From Clostridiales bacterium (GTDB lineage: Bacteria > Bacillota > Clostridia > Oscillospirales > Oscillospiraceae): a stretch of DNA of 5,570 bases. A program made the position numbers and the translations under genes. This document shows, piece by piece, positions 1 through 5,428 of this stretch; position 1 is the first letter of the stretch; every line of letters begins with the position of its first letter. The notes beneath the pieces are model-generated. The model was not told where the DNA came from and ran no database searches. It was given only the letters and a program-made list of their open reading frames with translations. Location: positions 1 to 5,570 of the forward strand of contig SFIL01000056.1 in assembly GCA_004556205.1 (NCBI GenBank), given 5' to 3'.

Positions 1-46
1 GTTCGCGAGGAACGAGCGTTACGGATGCGGCATACCCCTTGCGGGT
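1..46. other. Outer flank of the left repeat, possibly a diverged REP-like unit
   Basis: This segment lies outside the part of the left repeat that matches the right copy. Read on the minus strand it ends in CGCTCGTTCCTCGCGAAC. That resembles the CGCTGCGCTCCTCG end of the right copy, so it may be a variant outer unit carrying extra sequence. It also contains a short hairpin (ACCC at 34-37 region with GGGT at 43-46). No gene can be supported here. The call rests on visual similarity only. Confidence 0.35.
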
Positions 47-174
47 GCAATCTAATTAGAAAAATTTCGTATTCGCCGGAAAACATACAAGAAGCGAAAA
101 TATTCTGCAAGATTGCCACGACCCCTGCGGGGTCTCGCAATGACAAGACTATAGTTTTTTTGACAGTCTGAAAA
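47..174 (-). repeat. Dispersed inverted-unit repeat, left copy
   Basis: This 128-bp stretch matches the reverse complement of 5425-5551 with five substitutions and one T-run length difference (about 95% identical). Reading away from nadE on the minus strand it runs: CAGACTGTCA, a run of A, GTCTTGTCATTGCGAG, a hairpin of GACCCC/GGGGTC (120-125 with 129-134), GTGGCAATCT, an AT-rich core, then AGATTGC. The two facing GGCAATCT-like and AGATTGC(C) blocks make the element a fold-back structure. Sequences of the TCATTGCGAG...GTGGCAATCT kind are known as short non-coding dispersed repeats in many bacteria, including Clostridia. No coding capacity is visible. It starts about 55 bp past the nadE terminator. 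Confidence 0.85.
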
Positions 175-228
175 GAATATGCCGCCGTGCCCCGTACTGC
201 GGTGTACGGCGATTGCAAAGAAAGCAGC

Positions 229-259
229 AAGCCCGCTTCGGAATCACCGAGGCGGGCTT
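229..259 (-). terminator. Hairpin terminator downstream of nadE
   Basis: A 13-bp stem (229-241 with 247-259, one T-G wobble) closes a 5-nt AATCA loop and begins about 10 nt beyond the nadE stop. The stem core is AGCCCGC/GCGGGCT. On the minus strand the following tract is only loosely T-rich (TTGCTGCTTTCTTT). On the plus strand a TTTT follows directly. The hairpin can therefore serve nadE and may also block transcription entering from the left. Confidence 0.75.
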
Positions 260-268
260 TTGATGATA

Positions 269-1006
269 TCATGCTTCGTAAGGGAATACATCCATATACC
301 TCACCTTGAAGCGGTTGAGGGCATAGAGGCGGTCGATACGCGCCTTAGTCACCTCGTCCTCGCAGACACCCTCGCGGATATAGCGGTCGAGCGTTTCATA
401 GGTAAAGCCGAGCTTTTCCTCATCCGTCTGTCCGCACAGACCGTCAATCGGCACCTTTTCGATCAGCACCTCAGGCAGCCCGAGCACGCGCCCGATCGCC
501 TTGACCTCGCGGACGCAGAGCATAGACAACGGGCTGAAATCGCCTGCGTTGTCGCCATAGCGAGTGGAGTAACCGACCCAGTCCTCCGAGAGATTACAGG
601 TATTGGCAACTCTGCCGTTGTTGCTCTGCCCGACGGCATAGAGCGCTGCCATGCGCAGACGCGGAGCAAGATTGATTGTCGTGTCGCGGCTGACCTCACC
701 GAGCTGCGTTTTGATCTCGTTGAGCAGTCCGTCATACCCCTCCTTGATGTTGATTACAAAATGCCGTATGCCGAGATGCTTGACCAAAAGCCTCGACATA
801 TCAATATCGTGCTGTTCGCCATTGGGCATCAGGACGCCGATCACGCGCTCTCTGCCCAATGCCTCGACACACAGCGCTGCCACGACGGAGCTGTCCTTGC
901 CGCCCGAAATACCGACAATGGCATTGCAGTCTTTCCCGTTCTTCTCAAACCACTGACGGATCCATGCGACGATATTCGCGCAGACCGCCTCTGCATTAAA
1001 GTCCAT
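269..1006 (-). CDS. nadE: Ammonia-dependent NAD+ synthetase
   Basis: This cytoplasmic enzyme adenylates and then amidates nicotinic acid adenine dinucleotide to give NAD+, the last step of NAD synthesis. The 245-aa product has the N-type ATP-pyrophosphatase P-loop SGGKDSS (residues 34-40). It also has the INLAPRLRM segment (111-119), the NLSEDWVGYSTRYGD/GDFSP substrate-binding region (138-159) and the late loop PIDGLCGQTDEEKLGF (186-201). There is no glutaminase domain, so free ammonia is the expected nitrogen donor. The length is normal for this short class. The ATG at 1004-1006 is preceded by AAAGGAGG (1013-1020) at about 6 nt, which fixes the start. The gene is transcribed leftward, divergent from pfkA, with its own promoter and a hairpin just after the stop. 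No truncation or frameshift is seen. Confidence 0.96.
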   Translation of the reverse strand: MDFNAEAVCANIVAWIRQWFEKNGKDCNAIVGISGGKDSSVVAALCVEALGRERVIGVLMPNGEQHDIDMSRLLVKHLGIRHFVINIKEGYDGLLNEIKTQLGEVSRDTTINLAPRLRMAALYAVGQSNNGRVANTCNLSEDWVGYSTRYGDNAGDFSPLSMLCVREVKAIGRVLGLPEVLIEKVPIDGLCGQTDEEKLGFTYETLDRYIREGVCEDEVTKARIDRLYALNRFKVRYMDVFPYEA

Positions 1007-1045
1007 AATTTTCCTCCTTTGGTATCTTGCCTGTTTTGCACATAC

Positions 1046-1074
1046 AATATAGCATACTCTTCTTTGATTTTCTA
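1046..1074 (-). promoter_or_regulatory. nadE promoter
   Basis: On the minus strand there is an extended -10 box TGCTATATT (TATATT at 1046-1051, TGC at 1052-1054). A weak -35 TAGAAA (1069-1074) lies 17 bp upstream. This sits about 40 bp before the nadE start codon and is consistent with a sigma-A type promoter in which the extended -10 compensates for the poor -35. It is assigned by pattern only. Confidence 0.6.
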
Positions 1075-1085
1075 CGGTTTAGCTA

Positions 1086-1114
1086 TTTACTTTTTGAAAA
1101 AAAGCGGATAAAAT
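1086..1114 (+). promoter_or_regulatory. pfkA promoter
   Basis: TTTACT (1086-1091) and TAAAAT (1109-1114) are separated by exactly 17 bp, giving a plausible sigma-A promoter about 42 bp before the pfkA ATG. The -35 lies only about 12 bp from the -35 of the divergent nadE promoter. The two promoters are therefore back to back without overlapping. No clear operator palindrome is visible between them. Confidence 0.6.
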
Positions 1115-1155
1115 GAAGACGAAATTTGCCGAAGAAGGCAGAATAAGGTGATATT

Positions 1156-2142
1156 ATGAGTCAAGTACATAACGCAGTCCGCAGGATCGGCGTTCTGACC
1201 AGCGGCGGCGATGCGCCCGGCATGAACGCGGCTGTTCGCTCGGTCGTCCGCGCGGCGATCTTCCGTGGCATTGAGGTCATCGGTATTCGCCGCGGTTGGA
1301 ACGGTCTGATCAACGGCGATATTGTCCGACTGGACGAAAAGAGCGTAGCGCACATCATCAACCGCGGCGGCACAATTCTCTACACCGCCCGCAGTGAGGA
1401 ATTTCGCACACCCGAGGGACAGCAGAAAGCTGTCAATACCTGCAAGCTTCTCGGTCTGGACGGCATTGTAGCCATCGGCGGCGACGGCACATTCCGCGGC
1501 GCGTTGGCACTGTCACAGCACGGTATCTCCGTTGTCGGCATTCCCGGCACGATTGACAACGACATTGCCTGTACCAACTACTGCATCGGCTTTGACACAG
1601 CGGCGAACACCGCCATAGAGTGCATTGATAAGCTGCGCGATACCATGCAGTCGCATGAACGTTGCTCCGTCGTCGAGGTTATGGGCAGAAACGCGGGACA
1701 TTTGGCGTTGTATGTCGGTCTTGCCGTCGGTGCAACAGCCGTACTTGTTCCTGAGCAGCAGGAAAACTTCCAAACTGAGGTCATTGAAAAGATCCGCAAC
1801 GCCCGTCTGAACGGCTTCACACATTACATGGTTGTTGTTGCGGAAGGTGCCGGCAGCGCCTACGAGGTCGCAAAGAAGATCAGAGAAGAGATTTGCATTG
1901 AGCCTCGCGTTACCGTTCTTGGGCATATTCAGCGCGGCGGCACGCCCACGGGTCGTGACCGCGTCACGGCAACGCGCATGGGCTATCGCGCGGTGGACAT
2001 ACTCGCAAGCGGCGGGACGAACCGTGTTGTTTGCATCAATGACGGCAGAATGTGCGACATTGACATTGAGGAGGGTCTTGCGCTCCATAAGGGTATTGAC
2101 CAAGAGGAGTGGACTGTCCTTGAGGCAATGACGGGAATCTGA
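1156..2142 (+). CDS. pfkA: ATP-dependent 6-phosphofructokinase
   Basis: This glycolytic enzyme phosphorylates fructose 6-phosphate to fructose 1,6-bisphosphate using ATP. The 328-aa product is full length for the bacterial PfkA class. Visible motifs are GGDAPGMNAAVR (17-28), GGDGT (108-112), PGTIDND (130-136, catalytic base Asp134), MGR (176-178), AEG with Glu230, and GHIQRGG (256-262). Gly111 after GGD and Gly131 in PGTIDND mark the ATP-using type; PPi-using enzymes usually carry Asp and Lys at these places. Sugar-phosphate contacts known from E. coli PfkA (Arg162, Arg243, His249, Arg252) align with Arg169, Arg251, His257 and Arg260. Several effector-site residues differ (Arg54 to Glu61, Glu187 to Thr194, Lys211 to Asn219, Lys213 to Phe221), so allosteric control may be altered. 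The start is supported by AAGGTG (1145-1150), 5 nt before ATG. The gene stands alone, divergent from nadE. Confidence 0.96.
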   Translation: MSQVHNAVRRIGVLTSGGDAPGMNAAVRSVVRAAIFRGIEVIGIRRGWNGLINGDIVRLDEKSVAHIINRGGTILYTARSEEFRTPEGQQKAVNTCKLLGLDGIVAIGGDGTFRGALALSQHGISVVGIPGTIDNDIACTNYCIGFDTAANTAIECIDKLRDTMQSHERCSVVEVMGRNAGHLALYVGLAVGATAVLVPEQQENFQTEVIEKIRNARLNGFTHYMVVVAEGAGSAYEVAKKIREEICIEPRVTVLGHIQRGGTPTGRDRVTATRMGYRAVDILASGGTNRVVCINDGRMCDIDIEEGLALHKGIDQEEWTVLEAMTGI

Positions 2143-2170
2143 TACTTTAGGAAGTTCTAAGGAAACCATA

Positions 2171-2215
2171 AAACAAGCCCCGCGTTTTCCAAGCGGAAAA
2201 CACGGGGAATTGTTT
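2171..2215. terminator. Bidirectional terminator between convergent pfkA and rplS
   Basis: A long hairpin fills the 77-bp gap between the two converging genes. AAACAA (2171-2176) pairs with TTGTTT (2210-2215), CCCCG (2178-2182) with CGGGG (2203-2207), and GTTTTCC (2184-2190) with GGAAAAC (2195-2201). The loop is AAGC, with small mismatches between the stem segments. Flanking A and T runs give a T-rich tail in either direction, so it can end both transcripts. Confidence 0.85.
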
Positions 2216-2219
2216 TGAA

Positions 2220-2561
2220 TTAGACTCTCTCCTTGACCTTTGCAGCCTTGCCGAGACGGTTGCGGAGGTAGTACAGCTTCGCACGGCGAACCTTGCCGCG
2301 GCGAACGGTTTCAACCTTCACAATGTTCGGGGAATGCACGGGGAAAACCTTCTCACAGCCGACGCCATAGCTCAGACGACGGACGGTGATGGACTCCTCA
2401 ATGCCGCCATGCTTGCGGGCAATGATCGTTCCCTCGAATGCCTGCACTCTCTCACGAGCGCCTTCCTTGATTTTCACATGAATGCGAACGGTGTCGCCGA
2501 CATTCATCTGCGGCAGTTCTTCCTTCATGTACTGGCTGGTCAGAGCCTTCATCAGATCCAT
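2220..2561 (-). CDS. rplS: 50S ribosomal protein L19
   Basis: L19 is a component of the large ribosomal subunit, located near the interface with the 30S subunit. The 113-aa product shows the family pattern over its whole length. It has an N-terminal helix (MDLMKALTSQYMKEELP), then GDTVRIHVKIKEG (22-34), ERVQAFEGTIIARK, ESITVRRLSYGVGCEKVFPVHSP, and the basic tail RGKVRRAKLYYLRNRLGKAAKVKERV. The length is normal. The ATG is supported by AAGGAGG (plus-strand CCTCCTT, 2571-2577), 9 nt upstream. In many bacteria rplS sits behind rpsP-rimM-trmD. Here it has its own promoter and leader and is bounded by a terminator, so it appears to be transcribed alone. Confidence 0.97.
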   Translation of the reverse strand: MDLMKALTSQYMKEELPQMNVGDTVRIHVKIKEGARERVQAFEGTIIARKHGGIEESITVRRLSYGVGCEKVFPVHSPNIVKVETVRRGKVRRAKLYYLRNRLGKAAKVKERV

Positions 2562-2636
2562 AATACTTGTCCTCCTTGTTTATTAGGCGTTCATACCGGC
2601 GTTGACCGCGCCGCAGAGGACCACCCATTCGCAGAC
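2562..2636 (-). promoter_or_regulatory. Structured 5' leader of rplS, candidate L19 leader
   Basis: Between the inferred transcription start (about 2636) and the rplS ATG lies a GC-rich leader of about 75 nt. It reads on the minus strand through GGTCTGCGAATGGGTGG, a GGCG...CGCC hairpin (GGCGCGGTCAACGCC) and a second GGTATGAACGCC copy before the Shine-Dalgarno. The similar GGTCAACGCC and GGTATGAACGCC segments could pair alternatively with GGCG. Low-GC Gram-positive bacteria are known to carry an L19 leader RNA at this position, thought to act in autoregulation. Position and compactness fit, but I could not match it to a covariance model. Confidence 0.5.
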
Positions 2637-2642
2637 CAATAT

Positions 2643-2671
2643 ACTGTAGCATAAAGTCATCATAAAATCAA
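2643..2671 (-). promoter_or_regulatory. rplS promoter with upstream A-tracts
   Basis: On the minus strand TTGATT (2666-2671) and TACAGT (2643-2648) are spaced 17 bp apart, with TGC just before the -10 (extended -10). Immediately upstream on that strand are A-tracts of 6, 7 and 4 (T runs at 2675-2680, 2684-2690 and 2693-2696 on the plus strand). These resemble the UP elements found at strong ribosomal promoters. Confidence 0.65.
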
Positions 2672-2780
2672 GTGTTTTTTCGATTTTTTTGATTTTCCCT
2701 CTTCGGAAAGCGCAACAAAGCACCGCAATGCGGATGTTTTCAGAAAATTCACACATTTGGGTGTATTTTTGTGCGCAGCT

Positions 2781-2790
2781 ATGCTATAAT
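2781..2790 (+). promoter_or_regulatory. Extended -10 promoter of the P-type ATPase gene
   Basis: ATGCTATAAT carries a consensus TATAAT (2785-2790) with a TGC extension. No convincing -35 lies 16-18 bp upstream (TGTATT at 2762-2767 is the nearest). An extended -10 promoter with transcription starting near 2797 explains why translation must begin at the ATG at 2822. Confidence 0.65.
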
Positions 2791-2821
2791 TCGAATAGTT
2801 ACGAACGCACGGGAGATCATC

Positions 2822-5236
2822 ATGAAACAGAAAAAGAGAGCCATTCCCCACCCCTCTCATCATCGTAATATTCCGGTCATCAACGCAGACTTTCGCGAAG
2901 GCCTGTCTCCTGAGGAGGTACGCCTGCGCCAGCAGAACGGTCTGCGCAATATTACGCCCGCCTCGAACACCAAGACAGAGAGACAGATCGTCAAAGAAAA
3001 GGTCTTTACCTTCTTCAATCTGATCTTCATCGTGTTGGCTGCTGCCCTTCTGATCGTCGGCTCCTTTAAGAATTTAGCGTTCCTGATCGTTGCCGTTGCC
3101 AATACCGTGATCGGTATTTTTCAGGAGATCCGCGCGAAGCGCGCCGTTGACAAGCTGACCCTTGTCGCAGCAGGCACGCTTAAGGCAATTCGTTCGGGTG
3201 AGCGCGTCTCGGTGCGGACGGATCAGCTTGTGCGGGACGATATTGTGGAATTTGCCGCAGGCGATCAGATCTGCGCAGACGCCGTCGTACGCGACGGTCA
3301 GATGCAGGTGAATGAGTCCCTTCTGACCGGTGAGGCAGACGCCATCATCAAAAACGTCGGAGACACCTTAAAATCGGGCAGCTTCGTCATCTCGGGACGC
3401 TGCCGCGCACAGCTTACGCATGTCGGCGCAGACAGCTATGCCGCCAAGCTTGCGGCGGAGGCGCGCAGAGACGTCCGTTCGACGAAATCCGAGATGATGC
3501 AATCTCTGACAAAGCTCATCACCGTTGTCGGCATCGCGCTGATCCCGATGGGCATTATCCTCTTCATCCGTCAGATGCAGACGCTTGCCCTGCGCGATTC
3601 GGTAGAAGCAACGGTCGCTGCCCTCATCGGCATGATACCCGAGGGATTGTATCTCCTGACAAGTGTTGCCATTGCAGTGAGCTGTATGAAGCTTGCAAGA
3701 AGCCGTGTGCTTGTGCAGGATATGAACTGCATCGAGACACTGGCGCATGTCGATGTTCTGTGCGTTGATAAGACGGGCACGATTACCGAGCCGGAGATGG
3801 AGGTCACGGACATCTATCCTGTCGAATCAAGCCGTTTTTCCTATGAAGACATTGAAAATATTCTTGCCGCTTTCTACTACGGCGAGGAGCCGGATAACGA
3901 AACCGCGCGCGCTATGGCGCTGCAGTTCGGCAGGGAGTCAAATTGGCGTGCCGTCAAGCGCATTCCCTTCTCCTCCTCGTCAAAATATTCTGCGGCGGAT
4001 TTCGGAGCGCACGGCAAATATGTCATCGGCGCGCCCGAATTCGTCATGGGCACCCGCTATGGGCAGATTCGGGAAAATACCGAGCCTTGGACCGCACGCG
4101 GCTGCCGCGTGCTTCTGCTCGCGTCCTACGAGGCGAGCTTCGAAGGCAAGCTCGAAAGCGAGCTTGTCACGCCGATTGCGCTTATCTATTTGACCAACCT
4201 TATCCGCCCCGATGCACCGAAAACCTTCCGGTACTTTGCCGAGCAGGGCGTTTCCATCCGTGTAATTTCGGGTGATAACCCGCTGACCGTCTCTGAGGTT
4301 GCGGCCAATGCTGGCATTGAGAACGCGGACCGCTATGTTGATTCCACCACGCTTGTGTCCGACCGTGATTATGCCGAGGCTGTGCGGAAATACACCGTTT
4401 TCGGGCGCGTTACACCCGAGCAGAAGCGCAAGCTGATCCGCGCTTTCAAGGCAGAGGGACATACCGTGGCCATGACCGGCGATGGCGTAAATGATGTGCT
4501 TGCCCTAAAGGATGCCGACTGTGGGATCGCGATGGCATCCGGCAGTCAGGCGGCGTCGCAGGTTGCGCAAATTGTTCTGCTGAATTCACAGTTTTCCGCT
4601 ATGCCGGATATCGTTGGCGAGGGTCGCCGCGTGATCAATAATATTCAACGCGCCGCCTCTCTGTTTTTAGTTAAAAATATCTTCTCCTTTGCTCTGACGC
4701 TTCTGCTTCTGTTTATTGATATGCCCTTTCCGCTGCAAGCCATCCAGCTCTCGCTTATCAGCTCGCTGACGATCGGTGTGCCCTCGTTCTTCCTCGCACT
4801 TGAGCCGAATTACGCGCTGGTCGAGGGAAAATTCATGCGCAACGTCATCCGGCGCGCGATCCCGGGTGGTTTGACAAATGTGCTGCTGGTGCTTACGGCG
4901 GGCATTCTGACAAGACTGTTTCACCTGCCCGAGACTGATTTTAACGCAATGTCTGTGTGGATTGTCTCCGCCGTCGGCTTTGTCACGCTTTACTTTGTCT
5001 GCAAGCCTTTCACACGCCTGCGCTTCGCTGTGTTTGCGGTGATGCTTGCCGGTATGCTCCTGTCCATGCTGATTCCTCCGTTTGCAGTCTTTTTTGAGAT
5101 TCCCGCAATCAGCAGCAAGTCCGTTCTGCTCTTCCTTCTGTTGATAGTCGCCTGCCCGACTGTATTCCGTTTCTTCCAGCTCATTTTCGACAATCAGGTC
5201 GCGCGGCACGATACGAAAAAGCAACAGAAAAAGTAA
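2822..5236 (+). CDS. P-type cation-transporting ATPase, CtpE/EXP7-like
   Basis: This integral membrane pump couples ATP hydrolysis through an aspartyl-phosphate intermediate to cation movement. The 804-aa protein has a short N-terminal tail with a small His cluster (His10, His13, His14). Helices M1 and M2 (about 61-80, 83-100) precede the actuator domain with LTGE (168-171). M3 (230-250) and M4 (264-290, PEGL at 273-276) lead to DKTGT (phosphorylated Asp316). The nucleotide domain has GAPE (403-406) in place of KGAPE. SGDNP begins at 483 and TGDGVND spans 552-558. M5-M10 lie at about 612-632, 638-660, 682-700, 709-727, 734-756 and 767-789. The M4 segment PEGLYLLTSVAIAV and the M6 segment TIGVPSFFLALEPN point to the CtpE/EXP7 group; mycobacterial CtpE has been linked to calcium uptake. 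The ion here is uncertain. GGGAG (2811-2815) supports the ATG. An upstream in-frame GTG at 2771 precedes the promoter and is rejected. Confidence 0.92.
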   Translation: MKQKKRAIPHPSHHRNIPVINADFREGLSPEEVRLRQQNGLRNITPASNTKTERQIVKEKVFTFFNLIFIVLAAALLIVGSFKNLAFLIVAVANTVIGIFQEIRAKRAVDKLTLVAAGTLKAIRSGERVSVRTDQLVRDDIVEFAAGDQICADAVVRDGQMQVNESLLTGEADAIIKNVGDTLKSGSFVISGRCRAQLTHVGADSYAAKLAAEARRDVRSTKSEMMQSLTKLITVVGIALIPMGIILFIRQMQTLALRDSVEATVAALIGMIPEGLYLLTSVAIAVSCMKLARSRVLVQDMNCIETLAHVDVLCVDKTGTITEPEMEVTDIYPVESSRFSYEDIENILAAFYYGEEPDNETARAMALQFGRESNWRAVKRIPFSSSSKYSAADFGAHGKYVIGAPEFVMGTRYGQIRENTEPWTARGCRVLLLASYEASFEGKLESELVTPIALIYLTNLIRPDAPKTFRYFAEQGVSIRVISGDNPLTVSEVAANAGIENADRYVDSTTLVSDRDYAEAVRKYTVFGRVTPEQKRKLIRAFKAEGHTVAMTGDGVNDVLALKDADCGIAMASGSQAASQVAQIVLLNSQFSAMPDIVGEGRRVINNIQRAASLFLVKNIFSFALTLLLLFIDMPFPLQAIQLSLISSLTIGVPSFFLALEPNYALVEGKFMRNVIRRAIPGGLTNVLLVLTAGILTRLFHLPETDFNAMSVWIVSAVGFVTLYFVCKPFTRLRFAVFAVMLAGMLLSMLIPPFAVFFEIPAISSKSVLLFLLLIVACPTVFRFFQLIFDNQVARHDTKKQQKK

Positions 5237-5245
5237 AACTTTTTC
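5227..5245 (+). other. AT-rich hairpin around the ATPase stop codon
   Basis: GAAAAAGT (5227-5234) pairs perfectly with ACTTTTTC (5238-5245) around a 3-nt AAA loop. The TAA stop of the ATPase gene is at the top of the hairpin. It is GC-poor and its T run lies inside the stem, so it is unlikely to be an efficient terminator alone. It may simply reflect lysine codons followed by a T-rich stretch. Confidence 0.35.
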
Positions 5246-5253
5246 AAGTTGAC

Positions 5254-5269
5254 TGCGGTATATACCGCA
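5254..5269. promoter_or_regulatory. 16-bp perfect palindrome, possible operator
   Basis: TGCGGTATATACCGCA is its own reverse complement over 16 bp. It lies 18 bp after the ATPase stop and 24 bp before the ATG of the small ORF at 5294. A perfect dyad of this size with no T-tract is more like a dimeric protein binding site than a terminator. No second copy is seen in the window and no regulator gene is nearby, so its role is unknown. Confidence 0.35.
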
Positions 5270-5293
5270 CTGAGATCGAGCAGCGGGCAGGTC

Positions 5294-5416
5294 ATGGAGA
5301 AAGACTCCTATATCAATCGTGTTTTTGCCGCCGATCTGTTCCGTGACGAACGGCTGACGCGCTTTGAGGAGAACAAAAAGCGTTCTATCTGTAAAAAGTA
5401 CCGCTCAGATAGCTGA
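5294..5416 (+). CDS. Small ORF of unknown function, 40 codons, possible gene remnant
   Basis: An ATG opens a 40-residue frame beginning MEKDSYINRVFAADLF and ending KKYRSDS. It is rich in charged residues (Asp, Glu, Lys, Arg), with no membrane segment and no recognised domain. There is no clear Shine-Dalgarno before the ATG. The same reading frame is open back to the ATPase stop (TAA 5234-5236), so 5237-5416 is a 59-codon open stretch directly in frame with the ATPase. Its stop falls inside the terminator stem at 5393-5428. It could be a real small protein, the tail end of a lost gene, or chance. I do not recognise it and assign no function. Confidence 0.3.
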   Translation: MEKDSYINRVFAADLFRDERLTRFEENKKRSICKKYRSDS

Positions 5417-5428
5417 GCGGTACTTTTT
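5393..5428 (+). terminator. Strong hairpin terminator after the ATPase region
   Basis: A perfect 16-bp stem (5393-5408 with 5413-5428) closes an ATAG loop. The GC-rich core ACCGCTCAG/CTGAGCGGT is flanked by AAAAA on the left and TTTTT on the right, the classic intrinsic terminator layout usable in both directions. It lies about 157 bp after the ATPase stop and most likely ends that transcript. The dispersed repeat begins immediately at its T run. Confidence 0.9.

Noticed and set aside
184..210. Second small hairpin (CCGTAC/GTACGG) between the left repeat and the nadE terminator
   Set aside because: A 6-bp stem without a T-tract is too weak to annotate as a separate terminator.
179..1111. Long plus-strand open frame of 310 codons covering the nadE region
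   Set aside because: It lies antisense to a clearly recognisable nadE with a perfect ribosome binding site, and its translation resembles no family. It is a shadow frame.
1156..2142. Pyrophosphate-dependent phosphofructokinase
   Set aside because: The sequence has GGDGT and PGTIDND; the PPi-type signature has Asp after GGD and Lys before TIDND.
1513..2169. Minus-strand open frame of 218 codons opposite pfkA
   Set aside because: pfkA carries all family motifs on the plus strand; the antisense translation shows no domain and has no supported start.
2771..2821. Upstream GTG start adding 17 residues to the P-type ATPase
   Set aside because: The GTG lies before the TATAAT box, so it would not be on the mRNA, while the ATG at 2822 has GGGAG six bases upstream.
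4667..5224. Minus-strand open frame of 185 codons opposite the membrane helices of the ATPase
   Set aside because: Its very polar, Lys/Arg/Gln-rich product is what the complement of hydrophobic helix codons gives; there is no ribosome binding site or family match.
5249..5416. Serine recombinase fragment, suggested by an LTAVYTALRSSSG-like start
   Set aside because: The resemblance to the usual recombinase N-terminus is short, lacks a clear catalytic context and fails further along, so it is not enough to name the fragment.
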